64,000 nt of DNA from Vibrio sp. YMD68 (GTDB taxonomy: Bacteria > Pseudomonadota > Gammaproteobacteria > Enterobacterales > Vibrionaceae), in contig NZ_CP124613.1 of the NCBI RefSeq assembly GCF_029958905.1, positions 1,272,405 through 1,336,404 on the forward strand, given 5' to 3'. The notes beneath the pieces were generated by a model that did not search any database, was not told where the DNA came from, and worked only from the letters and a program-made list of their open reading frames with translations. The position numbers were made by a program, and so were the translations under genes. Shown here in pieces: positions 43,425 through 52,231 of the stretch. Positions within the stretch are counted from its first letter, which is position 1. Each line of letters opens with the position of its first letter.

Positions 43425-45017
43425 TTACATTGACAACACAAAAGGCCTATTCACGCCACACTCTTGCACAAACTCTTCATCGTGACTGACTATGACAAAC
43501 GCGCCTTGATAACGATTAAGAGCTCGGGACAATAGCCTTTTAGAATCGAGGTCCAGATGGTTATCCGGCTCATCAAGAAGTAACAGCGGATGCTTGGTTT
43601 GATGGCTTACCACGAGCATCGAGAGCTTCATTTTCTCACCACCACTGAGTTTATTTGCTAAACGATGAACATCATCTCGACGAAATCCAATACCCGCCAG
43701 TAATGTTCTTGCTTCACTGTGTTGCACTCCGTCACAAAGTAGACACACATTATCAAGCAGAGAGAGTCGCTCGTTCAACAGCCCAAAGTGTTGGTCTAAG
43801 TACATCATTGGCGTGTTGATGGACCACGTCCCTTCCGCATATTTTTCATGGCCTAACAGCACTTTTAATAAAGTCGACTTTCCGCTTCCATTCCCTCCTT
43901 GAAGATGCAATTTGATGCCACGACTTATCTGTAAATCAATAGGTTCACAAGAGCCAAAAGGAAGTAAACCATTGACAATCGACACCAAATTTTTCGACCG
44001 GTTAACCCCATCTGAAAGATAAACTTTTTGCTCTTTTAACTGCTCTTGCCTCGCTTGCAATAAGCTCGCCTTGTCTTGTAACAGCTCTCGCCGTCCACCC
44101 TCATTTTTCATTCGATTCGACACGTTGGCGGTCGCTCGACTGCGAAGCTGGTTAAGTACGATTTTTGGCATTCCTCCTTTTACACGAGTTTGGTTTCCTT
44201 TTGCTGCTCTTTGGTCAGATTTTTCTTTATTTTTTTGAGCCTGTACCTCTAAGTGCTTTTGTTGTTTTGTCACGCTCGTAAGCTGGCGATCTATGGCCAT
44301 GGATTCTTGGTGCTTTTGTTCTACATAGAAGTCAAAATTTCCACCATACTGAGTCAAGCCTAAAGTCGATAAAGCCCAAATTCTGTCCATATGTCGAAGC
44401 AATTGCCTATCGTGGCTGATCAACAAAATACCTCCTGAATACCGGCTCATTTGCTCGACTAACCACCGTCTACCTTCCCTATCGAGATGATTCGATGGCT
44501 CATCTAAAACAAGCAACCCAACGTGTTCATTAAAAAGCTGCCATAAACGAAGACGAGCCAACTGCCCTCCGCTTAACAAATGGCACGGGAAGTGAACATC
44601 CTTAGGCAAACCCAGCTTGATAAGCTGCTGTTCTAGATCGAGTTTGGCCGTCCAACGCCCTTCAACCAGAGCAAAGAGATCGGAACCACATTCTCCGAGT
44701 TCAATGCTTTCCAACGCCCGAATGATGTCATCGAGCTTCAGGTATTGAGCAATCGTTGTGTCACTTTGAAGCAAAGTGGAGGGCAGTTGATTGTAACTGG
44801 CGACGGTAGTGTGCAGATCTACGTTCCCAGAAGAAGGAGCTCGATCTTTTATCAGCAGTGAAGCCAGAATGGATTTCCCGACTCCGTTGCGTCCAACTAA
44901 ACCCACCCGGCGATGAGTAAACGTGCAAGAAATATTATCGAATAAGGTCTGGCCATTATCGAATCGGTAGCTGAGTTTATTCGCTTGAAATAATGGTTGT
45001 AATGTTAGGTGTGGCAT
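43425..45017 (-). CDS. ABC-F family ATPase
   Basis: About 530 residues from the ATG at 45017, preceded by AGGAGG six bases upstream. Two ABC domains without membrane segments: domain 1 with GRNGVGKSILA, LLSGGQLARLRLW and LLVLDEPSNHLD; domain 2 with GGNGSGKSTLL, LSGGEKMKLSML and LLLLDEPDNHLDLD. A charged linker of about 85 residues (KEKSDQRAAKGNQTRV region) connects them. ABC-F proteins act on the ribosome, as translation factors or antibiotic-resistance factors. The short interdomain linker and sequence do not let me choose between these. Confidence 0.9.
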   Translation of the reverse strand: MPHLTLQPLFQANKLSYRFDNGQTLFDNISCTFTHRRVGLVGRNGVGKSILASLLIKDRAPSSGNVDLHTTVASYNQLPSTLLQSDTTIAQYLKLDDIIRALESIELGECGSDLFALVEGRWTAKLDLEQQLIKLGLPKDVHFPCHLLSGGQLARLRLWQLFNEHVGLLVLDEPSNHLDREGRRWLVEQMSRYSGGILLISHDRQLLRHMDRIWALSTLGLTQYGGNFDFYVEQKHQESMAIDRQLTSVTKQQKHLEVQAQKNKEKSDQRAAKGNQTRVKGGMPKIVLNQLRSRATANVSNRMKNEGGRRELLQDKASLLQARQEQLKEQKVYLSDGVNRSKNLVSIVNGLLPFGSCEPIDLQISRGIKLHLQGGNGSGKSTLLKVLLGHEKYAEGTWSINTPMMYLDQHFGLLNERLSLLDNVCLLCDGVQHSEARTLLAGIGFRRDDVHRLANKLSGGEKMKLSMLVVSHQTKHPLLLLDEPDNHLDLDSKRLLSRALNRYQGAFVIVSHDEEFVQECGVNRPFVLSM

Positions 45018-45362
45018 AAATAGCCTCCTGTTAGACAGGGGCGTAAAGCGTAGCGGGGTCAAAATCTCAAGAAAACCCTGGATAGAGACCAAAATAGACA
45101 GCAGCAATATGACGGCCACATTTTTTAATGGCAAACATAAATGGCATGCGTTCTATTATTCGTGTGGTGTGCAGGAAATCGCGCTCGATACGAGCGATAA
45201 AGCTACGCCTACTAACCCTGTGGATCCAAAAAAGTGATGTAAATGGATGACAGGCATTAGTTCTTCATATTGGCGTAGACTCCTTGAGATGCGTTGAGCA
45301 AATTGTAACCGCATCGTGATGGAAATTGCAACTCTTAACTAGAACGACGACCAAACTTAGCA
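45018..45362. other. Intergenic region upstream of the ABC-F gene
   Basis: No gene is supported. It should hold the ABC-F promoter and the 3' end of the MocR-gene message. A small dyad CGCTCG-ATA-CGAGCG at 45182-45196 is the only compact inverted repeat and lacks a T-run on the minus strand. Confidence 0.5.
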
Positions 45363-46781
45363 CTACAACATGTTAGCTATCTGTTCCCCTAACCGCCTGA
45401 TCGCACACTTCACTGAATCAGTCATGTCCAGCGAAGCATTGAGTCGAAAGCCATGGGTAAACTGCTGATCCGGGGCAAACATTTCTCCTGGTGCAATACT
45501 GATATTGTCTTGGAGCAAAACTCTATATAAGTCGGTCGTATTCACATGCTCGGGAAGGGTGACCCAGATAAAGTAGCCACCGGTTGAATAATAAGCATCA
45601 CAGCCGTTAGGAAGACTTTGTTGCAAAAGCTGCCAGGTTTGAAATTTTCTTTGTTCCAATGTTCTTCGCAACTGACGCAAGTGGATTTCGTAGTGTCGAG
45701 TTGATAGGTAATTAGCCAGCGCAAGTTGTACTGGAGCACTGGTTGACAAGGTACTCATCAATTGAATCTTTTGAATCGGTAAGGCACGGTTCCCTGCGGC
45801 CACCCAACCAATCCGAAAGCCCGCCACCAGCGATTTAGAAAATGACGAACAATGCAACGTCATTCCTTGAGTATCAAACGCTTTTGCAGGTAATGGTTTC
45901 GACGCGCCATAATAAAGTTCGCCATACACATCGTCTTCAATTAGATAAACCTTATGCTCGGTCAACAATGCCACGAGGCGCTTTTTCTTCTCGTCAGATA
46001 AGGTAAAACCAAGCGGATTTTGGAAATTCGTCATTAGCCAACAGGCTTTCACATCGTGCGTTTGAAGGGCTTTTTCCAATGAATCTAGGTCAATCCCTTC
46101 CGTGGGATGTGTATTGATGGACAATGCCCGTAAGTTCAATCGTTCCAACGCTTGCAGTGCGCCATAGAACGCAGGGGATTCGATCACCACCCAGTCGCCC
46201 GCTTTAGTGACCGATTGCAGACTCAAGTTGAGTGCTTCTAGTGCGCCGGCGGTAATCACGATTTCCTCAGGGCTAATGTTCATCCCTTGAGCGGCATATC
46301 GCTTTGCAATGATATTCCTTAGCGTTTCATTCCCCGGAGGGAGATTATCCAGTGCGTGTGAAGTCGGCATATGACGAGCAGCCTGAACTAAGGATCTATT
46401 CACTTTATCTTGCGGGTAAAGCATGGGATCTGGATAAGCGAACCCAAAATTAACCACCGCCTTTTTCGTTCGACTGGCTTGTAGAATATCAAACACGAAG
46501 TCATTGATATGCACAGATTCTGTTATATGTAAGCGCCTAGCAGGCTGTGACGTGGTAACGCTATGAACAGGGGGGGCAACAACATAGCCAGAACGAGAAT
46601 GGGAGACTACCCACCCTTGAGTCTCTAACAGTCGATACGCATTCACTACGGTCATCAAGCTTAACCCTGATAACTCCGTTTGTTTTCGTAGTGATGGCAA
46701 CTTGCTACCAATAGACCAAACATTACTTCTAATTTGACTTTTAATTTGTTCCGCTAGCTCGACATACTTGGCCACTGACAT
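45363..46781 (-). CDS. MocR-family regulator (GntR helix-turn-helix plus aminotransferase domain)
   Basis: A 472-residue MocR/PdxR-type protein. The GntR winged helix (1-70) shows SLRKQTELSGLSLMTVVNAYRLLETQGWV. The fold-type I aminotransferase domain (about 108-470) includes ITAGALEALNLSL, the EDDVYGELYY PLP-contact region and SSFSKSLVAGFR, placing the PLP-binding Lys at 316. Such proteins use PLP or a PLP-amino-acid adduct as effector and usually control the divergent neighbour. Here that neighbour is a 63-residue membrane protein at 46958. The 176-bp spacer contains related ACTGTTATACA and ACTGTATCTAT half-sites, which could be its operators. Confidence 0.9.
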   Translation of the reverse strand: MSVAKYVELAEQIKSQIRSNVWSIGSKLPSLRKQTELSGLSLMTVVNAYRLLETQGWVVSHSRSGYVVAPPVHSVTTSQPARRLHITESVHINDFVFDILQASRTKKAVVNFGFAYPDPMLYPQDKVNRSLVQAARHMPTSHALDNLPPGNETLRNIIAKRYAAQGMNISPEEIVITAGALEALNLSLQSVTKAGDWVVIESPAFYGALQALERLNLRALSINTHPTEGIDLDSLEKALQTHDVKACWLMTNFQNPLGFTLSDEKKKRLVALLTEHKVYLIEDDVYGELYYGASKPLPAKAFDTQGMTLHCSSFSKSLVAGFRIGWVAAGNRALPIQKIQLMSTLSTSAPVQLALANYLSTRHYEIHLRQLRRTLEQRKFQTWQLLQQSLPNGCDAYYSTGGYFIWVTLPEHVNTTDLYRVLLQDNISIAPGEMFAPDQQFTHGFRLNASLDMTDSVKCAIRRLGEQIANML

Positions 46782-46957
46782 TACCCAGGTAGGTTAAAAC
46801 GCATGCACTATACCATTATAAATCACAACTGTTATACACAATAAGTTAAAAACTGTATCTATTATAGCAAGGGCGCCGAAAGTACAATGAGTTCAGATTA
46901 GCCATTAATTATTATTTAAAGATCATTGTGTTAGTAAATTCATCTGGAGCCATAACT

Positions 46958-47149
46958 GTGAACTATGCCAAAAAAGAGCTGTACCTAGTGACCATTGCTA
47001 TTGCCTTAGCGCTATTGAATGTTGGAGCACACTTACTCGGGTCCAAAATGTTTTTCGAGCTTCCTTTAGCTGAAATAACCCTCGCTTTAACGCCCATTTC
47101 GATGATAGCTCTGGCCATTGTGGGAATAAAAATCGCGCAAAAGGAATAA
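46958..47149 (+). CDS. Small membrane protein divergent from the MocR gene
   Basis: About 63 residues from the GTG at 46958, chosen because GGAG lies eight bases upstream. Two predicted membrane helices: about residues 8-26 (YLVTIAIALALLNVGAHLLG region) and about 40-58 (LTPISMIALAIVGIKIA). It has short charged ends. I do not recognise a family. Its position opposite a MocR regulator makes it the likely regulated target. It ends 22 bp before the convergent LysR gene. Confidence 0.6.
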   Translation: MNYAKKELYLVTIAIALALLNVGAHLLGSKMFFELPLAEITLALTPISMIALAIVGIKIAQKE

Positions 47150-47171
47150 TACTTCAGTGGCAACAGTGACG

Positions 47172-48095
47172 TTAATCGTCAGATTCCCAATACGGTGTTT
47201 CTCCAAAGTAGTCGCTAAGAAAATCGATAAATACTCTACTTTTTTGAGGCAGATAACGTGCTTCAGGAAAGACAACATACGCATTGAAAGGAGCCGGGGT
47301 ATAACTCGTAAGTATCTGTTTCAATGCCCCACTCTTTAACTCTTTCCAGATGATAAACTGGGGTAAATAAGTAATCCCATGCCCAGAAACTGCCATGCTT
47401 TTTAAAAACTCACCATTATTGGCATTGTGCGCAATATTCAACGACACCGTGACTTTTTCTCTTTTTGAACCCGCTTTCTTTTCGCCTAAAAGAGCAAGCC
47501 CTGACGGCGCCATTTGGCTGTATCGAAGAAACTGATGCTCACTCAGATCATCGGGTGTTTGAGGCGTCCCAAATTCGTCCAGATAAGCAGGGCTGGCACA
47601 CAGTAAATGACGAATGGGTGTAATCGCTTTGGCTCGCAGTGTCGAGTCGGTAAGCTCTCCAATTCTCACCGCCAAATCAAATCCATCGCCAATAAGATCC
47701 ACTTTTCGATCTGAAAAATCGATGTCTAGCTTAAGATCCTTATGCTGTTTAGAAAATTCATCCAATGCAGGAACCAAATGTTCAACTCCAAATGAGAGAG
47801 GCACCGCCAGTTTTAGCGTTCCCACAAGATCTTTCCGGTCAGACGATATTTGGCCATTGAGTTCATCGATTTCCTCTGCGATCAACTTACTCTTCTGGAA
47901 ATAAATGAGCCCTGCTTCCGTTAGGCTCGATTTTCGAGTGGTGCGATTGATCAGTCGCGTTCCCAGTTGCTGTTCTAATTCACTCAATCTTTTGCTGATG
48001 GCCGATTTAGCCAAACCGAGCTGTTCCGATGCTTTGGTGATACTGCCCGTTTCTACCACCTTAATGAATATTCTGATGCTCTCTAGTTGCCCCAT
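47172..48095 (-). CDS. LysR family transcriptional regulator
   Basis: A 307-residue LysR protein. The N-terminal helix-turn-helix reads IFIKVVETGSITKASEQLGLAKSAISKRLSELEQQLGTRLINRTTRKSSLTEAG. The C-terminal effector domain (about 90-295) has the usual DGFDLAVRIGELTDSTLRAK and FGETPYW ending. This is the CrgA-like group often divergent from oxidoreductases or pirins. It faces a pirin gene across 127 bp and probably regulates it. Confidence 0.92.
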   Translation of the reverse strand: MGQLESIRIFIKVVETGSITKASEQLGLAKSAISKRLSELEQQLGTRLINRTTRKSSLTEAGLIYFQKSKLIAEEIDELNGQISSDRKDLVGTLKLAVPLSFGVEHLVPALDEFSKQHKDLKLDIDFSDRKVDLIGDGFDLAVRIGELTDSTLRAKAITPIRHLLCASPAYLDEFGTPQTPDDLSEHQFLRYSQMAPSGLALLGEKKAGSKREKVTVSLNIAHNANNGEFLKSMAVSGHGITYLPQFIIWKELKSGALKQILTSYTPAPFNAYVVFPEARYLPQKSRVFIDFLSDYFGETPYWESDD

Positions 48096-48222
48096 CTCAA
48101 TCCCTTTTATCTGTTCTTAATTATTCTCAAATTGAGAACAATAATTTCTCATTGTGTATGTTTATTGTTTTTTCATCAACAACTACTATCAGTCTTAGAA
48201 CGTAATGAGTAAGGACTCAGCC

Positions 48223-49125
48223 ATGAATGTTACCCAGGAAAAGACGTCGTACCGAGCTTTGACACGTGTGTTCAAAGGAATCAAAACATCAGATGGTGAT
48301 GGCGTAAAACTCACTCGTATCATCGGTACCAACGAGCTAAACATGCTTGATCCCTTCCTTCTACTCGACTGCTTTGAAAGCGATCAAGCCTCTGATTACA
48401 TTGGTGGATTTCCGACTCACCCGCACCGAGGGTTTGAGACCGTTACCTACTTACACCACGGTAACATGCGTCACAAAGACAGTGCGGGCCATGAAGGTGT
48501 TATTCGGTCAGGTGGTGTCCAGTGGATGACCGCAGGTAAAGGGATATTACACTCTGAAATGCCAGAACAAGATCACGGGCTTCTGAAAGGATTTCAGCTG
48601 TGGGTTAACCTTCCTCAAACCGCAAAAATGGTGGAGCCGGATTATCAAGAATTTTTACCGGAGCATACGCCTTTAGAGCAACGTAGCGATGGCGTTTCGG
48701 TCCGTGTTATTTCAGGCGAGACTGACCACGGGACAAAAGGGCCGGTTAACAACACCTATACATCGCCACTTTTTCTGGATGTCACGCTGCCACAAGGCGG
48801 ACATTTTGAGCAACAAATACCCGCGGGACACAGCGCGTTCATTTACGTGGTAGAAGGCAGCGTCAGGGTGAAAGAGCACGCCGAGAATCAAGCAAGTAGA
48901 GAGCTAGGCGGCGATCATGCGACTCAGGTGATCAACAAAAAATACATTGGTATTTTAGGGGAAGGCGAACAGGTCTTTATTGAAGCGCACCAGAATGCGC
49001 AGTTTTTACTGCTCGCTGGTAAACCGTTGAACGAACCCGTCGCACGAAGCGGCCCGTTTGTCATGAATACCCGAGAAGAGCTTATGCAAGCATACCAAGA
49101 TTATAACAACGGCCTATTTTCATAA
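48223..49125 (+). CDS. Pirin family protein
   Basis: About 300 residues from the ATG at 48223, with AAGGA seven bases upstream; an ATG six codons earlier has no binding site. The bicupin shows the pirin metal-site motif PTHPHRGFETVTYL with HGNMRHKDSAGHEGVIRSGGVQWMTAGKGILHSE, giving three His and one Glu as metal ligands. Pirins include quercetin dioxygenases and redox sensors. A divergent LysR regulator and a glutathionyl-hydroquinone reductase just downstream suggest a role with quinones or phenolics. The stop codon is in a repeated segment. Confidence 0.9.
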   Translation: MNVTQEKTSYRALTRVFKGIKTSDGDGVKLTRIIGTNELNMLDPFLLLDCFESDQASDYIGGFPTHPHRGFETVTYLHHGNMRHKDSAGHEGVIRSGGVQWMTAGKGILHSEMPEQDHGLLKGFQLWVNLPQTAKMVEPDYQEFLPEHTPLEQRSDGVSVRVISGETDHGTKGPVNNTYTSPLFLDVTLPQGGHFEQQIPAGHSAFIYVVEGSVRVKEHAENQASRELGGDHATQVINKKYIGILGEGEQVFIEAHQNAQFLLLAGKPLNEPVARSGPFVMNTREELMQAYQDYNNGLFS

Positions 49126-49170
49126 ATAATATGGCTTATAAATGATGAGTTTTGTAAATAATGTGGCTTC
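49117..49170. repeat. Imperfect 21-bp repeat across the pirin stop codon
   Basis: TTTTSRTAAATAATRTGGCTT occurs at 49117 and 49150; the first copy includes the pirin stop codon (49123-49125). Confidence 0.6.
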
Positions 49171-49222
49171 TTAAACACAATTATTTTTACTAATGATTTT
49201 AGTTAGAGATACGGAGAAAATG

Positions 49223-50203
49223 ATGGGACTTCTAGTAAACGGTAAATGGCACACCGACTGGTACGATACCAAATCAACAGGTGGTAAATTTGAACGAAAA
49301 GAGTCGAGCTTTCGCCATTGGGTAACCAAAGATGGCAGCGCAGGCCCTACTGGTGATTCTGGGTTCAAAGCAGAGCCGAATCGCTACCACCTTTATGTAT
49401 CACTCGCCTGTCCATGGGCTCACCGTACGATTATTTATCGTGCCCTTAAAGGGCTAGAAGATATGATTTCAATGTCCGTCGTCAACGCATTTATGGGCGA
49501 CAATGGCTGGACATTTGAGCCCGATGACGGTGTGATCTCTGACCCGATTAACCACGCTCAGTTTGCTCACCAAATCTACACCAAGGCGGATGCTGACTAC
49601 ACTGGTAGAGTCACGGTGCCTATCCTTTGGGATAAGAAAACCAGCACCATTGTCAGCAATGAGTCGTCTGAGATAATCAGAATGTTCAATGAGGCATTTG
49701 ACGATGTAGGCGCGACGCCACTCAACTTGTACCCAAGCGATCTAAAAGAAGAGGTTGACGCGCTCAATGCCTACATTTACCCGACCATCAATAACGGTGT
49801 CTACCGAGCTGGATTTGCCACCACACAGACAGCTTATAATGATGCCGTAAAAGAGGTTTTTGAGGCTCTTGATACGATAGATACTCGTTTGGCTAGTAAA
49901 CGATATCTCACTGGCGATACCATTACCGAAGCAGACTGGCGCTTATTTACGACATTAATACGGTTTGATGCCGTTTATGTCGGTCACTTCAAATGCAACA
50001 TTAGACGCATAGCGGATTACCCGAATATCAGTGGCTATCTTCGAGATTTGTACCAGGTACCTGGTGTGGCTGAAACCGTCAACATGCACCATATCAAAGC
50101 ACACTACTACGGCAGCCACGACACCATCAATCCAACATTAATTATCCCTAACGGGCCTGACCTCGATTTCTTAGCACCACATAATAGAGAGAATAAAGGC
50201 TAA
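49223..50203 (+). CDS. yqjG: Glutathionyl-hydroquinone reductase (YqjG/ECM4 type)
   Basis: About 326 residues from the second of two adjacent ATG codons (49223), which has GGAG six bases upstream. The catalytic motif SLACPWAHRT places Cys63 as in E. coli YqjG (328 residues). The N-terminal extension FRHWVTKDGSAGPTGDSGFKAEPNRYHLY is typical of the Xi class of glutathione transferases. They reduce glutathionyl-hydroquinones to hydroquinones. The gene follows pirin on the same strand and a hairpin lies just after the stop. Confidence 0.93.
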   Translation: MGLLVNGKWHTDWYDTKSTGGKFERKESSFRHWVTKDGSAGPTGDSGFKAEPNRYHLYVSLACPWAHRTIIYRALKGLEDMISMSVVNAFMGDNGWTFEPDDGVISDPINHAQFAHQIYTKADADYTGRVTVPILWDKKTSTIVSNESSEIIRMFNEAFDDVGATPLNLYPSDLKEEVDALNAYIYPTINNGVYRAGFATTQTAYNDAVKEVFEALDTIDTRLASKRYLTGDTITEADWRLFTTLIRFDAVYVGHFKCNIRRIADYPNISGYLRDLYQVPGVAETVNMHHIKAHYYGSHDTINPTLIIPNGPDLDFLAPHNRENKG

Positions 50204-50210
50204 TCATGAA

Positions 50211-50231
50211 AGGGGAACAAGAGGTTCCCCT
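50211..50231 (+). terminator. Hairpin after yqjG
   Basis: Arms AGGGGAAC/GTTCCCCT around a 5-base loop, eight bases after the stop codon. No strong T-run follows, so it may be a weak or rho-assisted terminator. Confidence 0.5.
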
Positions 50232-50386
50232 ACCGCTTTAATTTGGCTCTTATTTAAGCAAATTATCGCACAAAACTGTCGCAGCCTTTCTCTCCACGAC
50301 AACAAGATAAATAGCGGAATAACCTCCCATACGGCTACTTCTCATCTACACTATTTAGGTGTGCCGATCGTTAATGTGGAGGCAAA

Positions 50387-51919
50387 GTGAGCCGACTAAT
50401 TACCTATTCAGATGACGCTTCAGAAGAGCTCGCAGCCAATGGCGAGCAGGCAACGAGTTTCTACCATCAACTGTTTCAACTTCATGAAATATCTATCGAG
50501 TTATCTCGAGCAAATTCCTTGGACGATCTTTATCGTCTAGCGGTCACGGCTTGCCTCAATCATCTAAAAATCGACCGGATGGGCATCCTAATGATCGATA
50601 AAGAGCGAGACTGGATGATTGGTACATGGGGAACGGATGAAGAAGGCAATGTAAGATCGGAATCGGACTTTGCTGCGCCAATGCTTGATGAAGTAAAGCA
50701 AGTAATCCAAGAGATGTCGACCAAAGGCAAAGTGTGTGTTTGGCATGACAAAGAGCTTTATGAGTTTAGTGAAGGCCAAGGAGAACTCAGTACCGTTGGT
50801 CTAGGGTGGAACGCGGCTTTAGCAATATGGGACGATGACGAAGTAATCGGTTGGATTGCCTGTGATAACTTACTTAACCAGCAACCCTTTCAAACCTATC
50901 AAAGTCATACACTGAGGCTATTTGGTTCACTTCTCGGAGAATTTATTAAGCGTAAACATGCCGAAGAAGCAATTAAAAACATCAACAGTGAGTTAGAAAG
51001 TCGGATTTTTGAACGAACACAAGAGCTTTCAAAAGCTCAGAAAGAATTAGAAAAAGCCAACACTCTACTCGAACAAAAAGTGATGGAACGGACGGCTCAA
51101 CTCAATGAAAGAACTCACCATTTACAAACCGTATTGGACGATCTTAAAGAAACACAAACCCAACTGATAGAGGCTGAGAAGCAGAGCTCCTTAGCTCAAC
51201 TGGTTATGGGGATGGCCCATGAATTGAATACGCCACTGGGTAATATCAATGTCGCAATCAGTTTACAACCTGAGCTGTTCAATGGCCTTAAAAACGATTT
51301 GGAGACGGGCTCAATATCAAAGAGTTCACTGACTGAGAGCATTGAGTTAGGTTTGCAGTCCTGTGAAATTATTGAAAAGAATACCAAAACAATGGCAGAG
51401 CTCGTGGCTCAGTTTAAACGCCTTTCCATTCACGAAACACAACTTGAACCGCTAGAGCGTATTGATCTACAAGAGTGGCTGGAAAACACCGCGAAACTAG
51501 CATTAGAACACTATAAAAAGCCCTATACAGCGCAAATCGATATTCATGTTATGCCCCTTGGCGCGACAGCAAACTTCAATACTTGGCAATTAAGTCAGAT
51601 AGTAGAAGATCTCATTTTTAACGCCCTTGAACACGGTTTAACGAACGCCCCAACTGACAACATCCTTATTATTGCGAATGTACTCCACGACGAGCTAGAG
51701 CTGAGTGTAGAAGATAACGGTAAAGGTATTTCCTCTAAAGTGTTGGATCATATTTTCGACCCATTTGTTACGACAGCAAGAGGAAAAGGCAATAAAGGGC
51801 TGGGGCTGAACCTCGTCTATAATTTAGTGACTCAGGGAATGAAAGGCAGCATACATAGCTATGCGCCACTAACAGGAGGCTTTGGATTGGCCATTTCATT
51901 GCCGTTAAACCCAGATTAA
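50387..51919 (+). CDS. GAF-domain soluble histidine kinase
   Basis: A 510-residue cytoplasmic kinase with no membrane segment. A GAF domain (about 35-190) is followed by a long coiled coil (about 190-265: rich in Glu, Lys, Leu with ELSKAQKELEKANTLLEQ). The acceptor box MGMAHELNTPLGNINVAIS places His278. The ATPase domain has EDLIFNALEHGL, EDNGKGI and GNKGLGLNLV. Start at GTG 50387, with GGAGG close upstream. No response regulator is encoded nearby, so its partner is elsewhere. Two GGDEF proteins follow on the same strand. Confidence 0.92.
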   Translation: MSRLITYSDDASEELAANGEQATSFYHQLFQLHEISIELSRANSLDDLYRLAVTACLNHLKIDRMGILMIDKERDWMIGTWGTDEEGNVRSESDFAAPMLDEVKQVIQEMSTKGKVCVWHDKELYEFSEGQGELSTVGLGWNAALAIWDDDEVIGWIACDNLLNQQPFQTYQSHTLRLFGSLLGEFIKRKHAEEAIKNINSELESRIFERTQELSKAQKELEKANTLLEQKVMERTAQLNERTHHLQTVLDDLKETQTQLIEAEKQSSLAQLVMGMAHELNTPLGNINVAISLQPELFNGLKNDLETGSISKSSLTESIELGLQSCEIIEKNTKTMAELVAQFKRLSIHETQLEPLERIDLQEWLENTAKLALEHYKKPYTAQIDIHVMPLGATANFNTWQLSQIVEDLIFNALEHGLTNAPTDNILIIANVLHDELELSVEDNGKGISSKVLDHIFDPFVTTARGKGNKGLGLNLVYNLVTQGMKGSIHSYAPLTGGFGLAISLPLNPD

Positions 51920-52231
51920 ACACGACAGTGAGTACAGAATTGTTGACACTTAAAGAGCGTGCCTCAACGTTTAAAAAATACTTACAGTGCTAAAAATAAG
52001 CGTTTAAAATAAACAAGTTAACAACAGAAGCGAAATTTTCATTTATCCGCATTAACGTCACAAGCCATTCAATAAACGAAAAATAATCTTATGATTCGTG
52101 AAAGTTTTTATCATACACGCGGTCTATACATCGAGCGTTAATATTCTCGCTTGGCGTTTCACGCTATAATGTCAAAACTGTCACTAACTAGTATAAGTTT
52201 TTTAAATTCCTCGTTCCATAAAAGGCTGTTA
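51920..52231. other. Intergenic region before the TPR-GGDEF gene
   Basis: AT-rich and without a gene. It contains weak TTTAAAAWA repeats near 51980-52015. A TATAAT hexamer at 52165-52170 lies 62 bp before the chosen start codon. Confidence 0.5.
52165..52170 (+). promoter_or_regulatory. Candidate -10 element of the TPR-GGDEF gene
   Basis: A perfect TATAAT, with a poor -35 region. It favours translation from the ATG at 52232, because the upstream in-frame start at 52151 would precede the transcript start. Confidence 0.4.

Noticed and set aside
45182..45196. Short dyad CGCTCG-ATA-CGAGCG after the MocR gene
   Set aside because: Stem of six pairs and no T-run in the direction of the MocR transcript; too weak to call a terminator.
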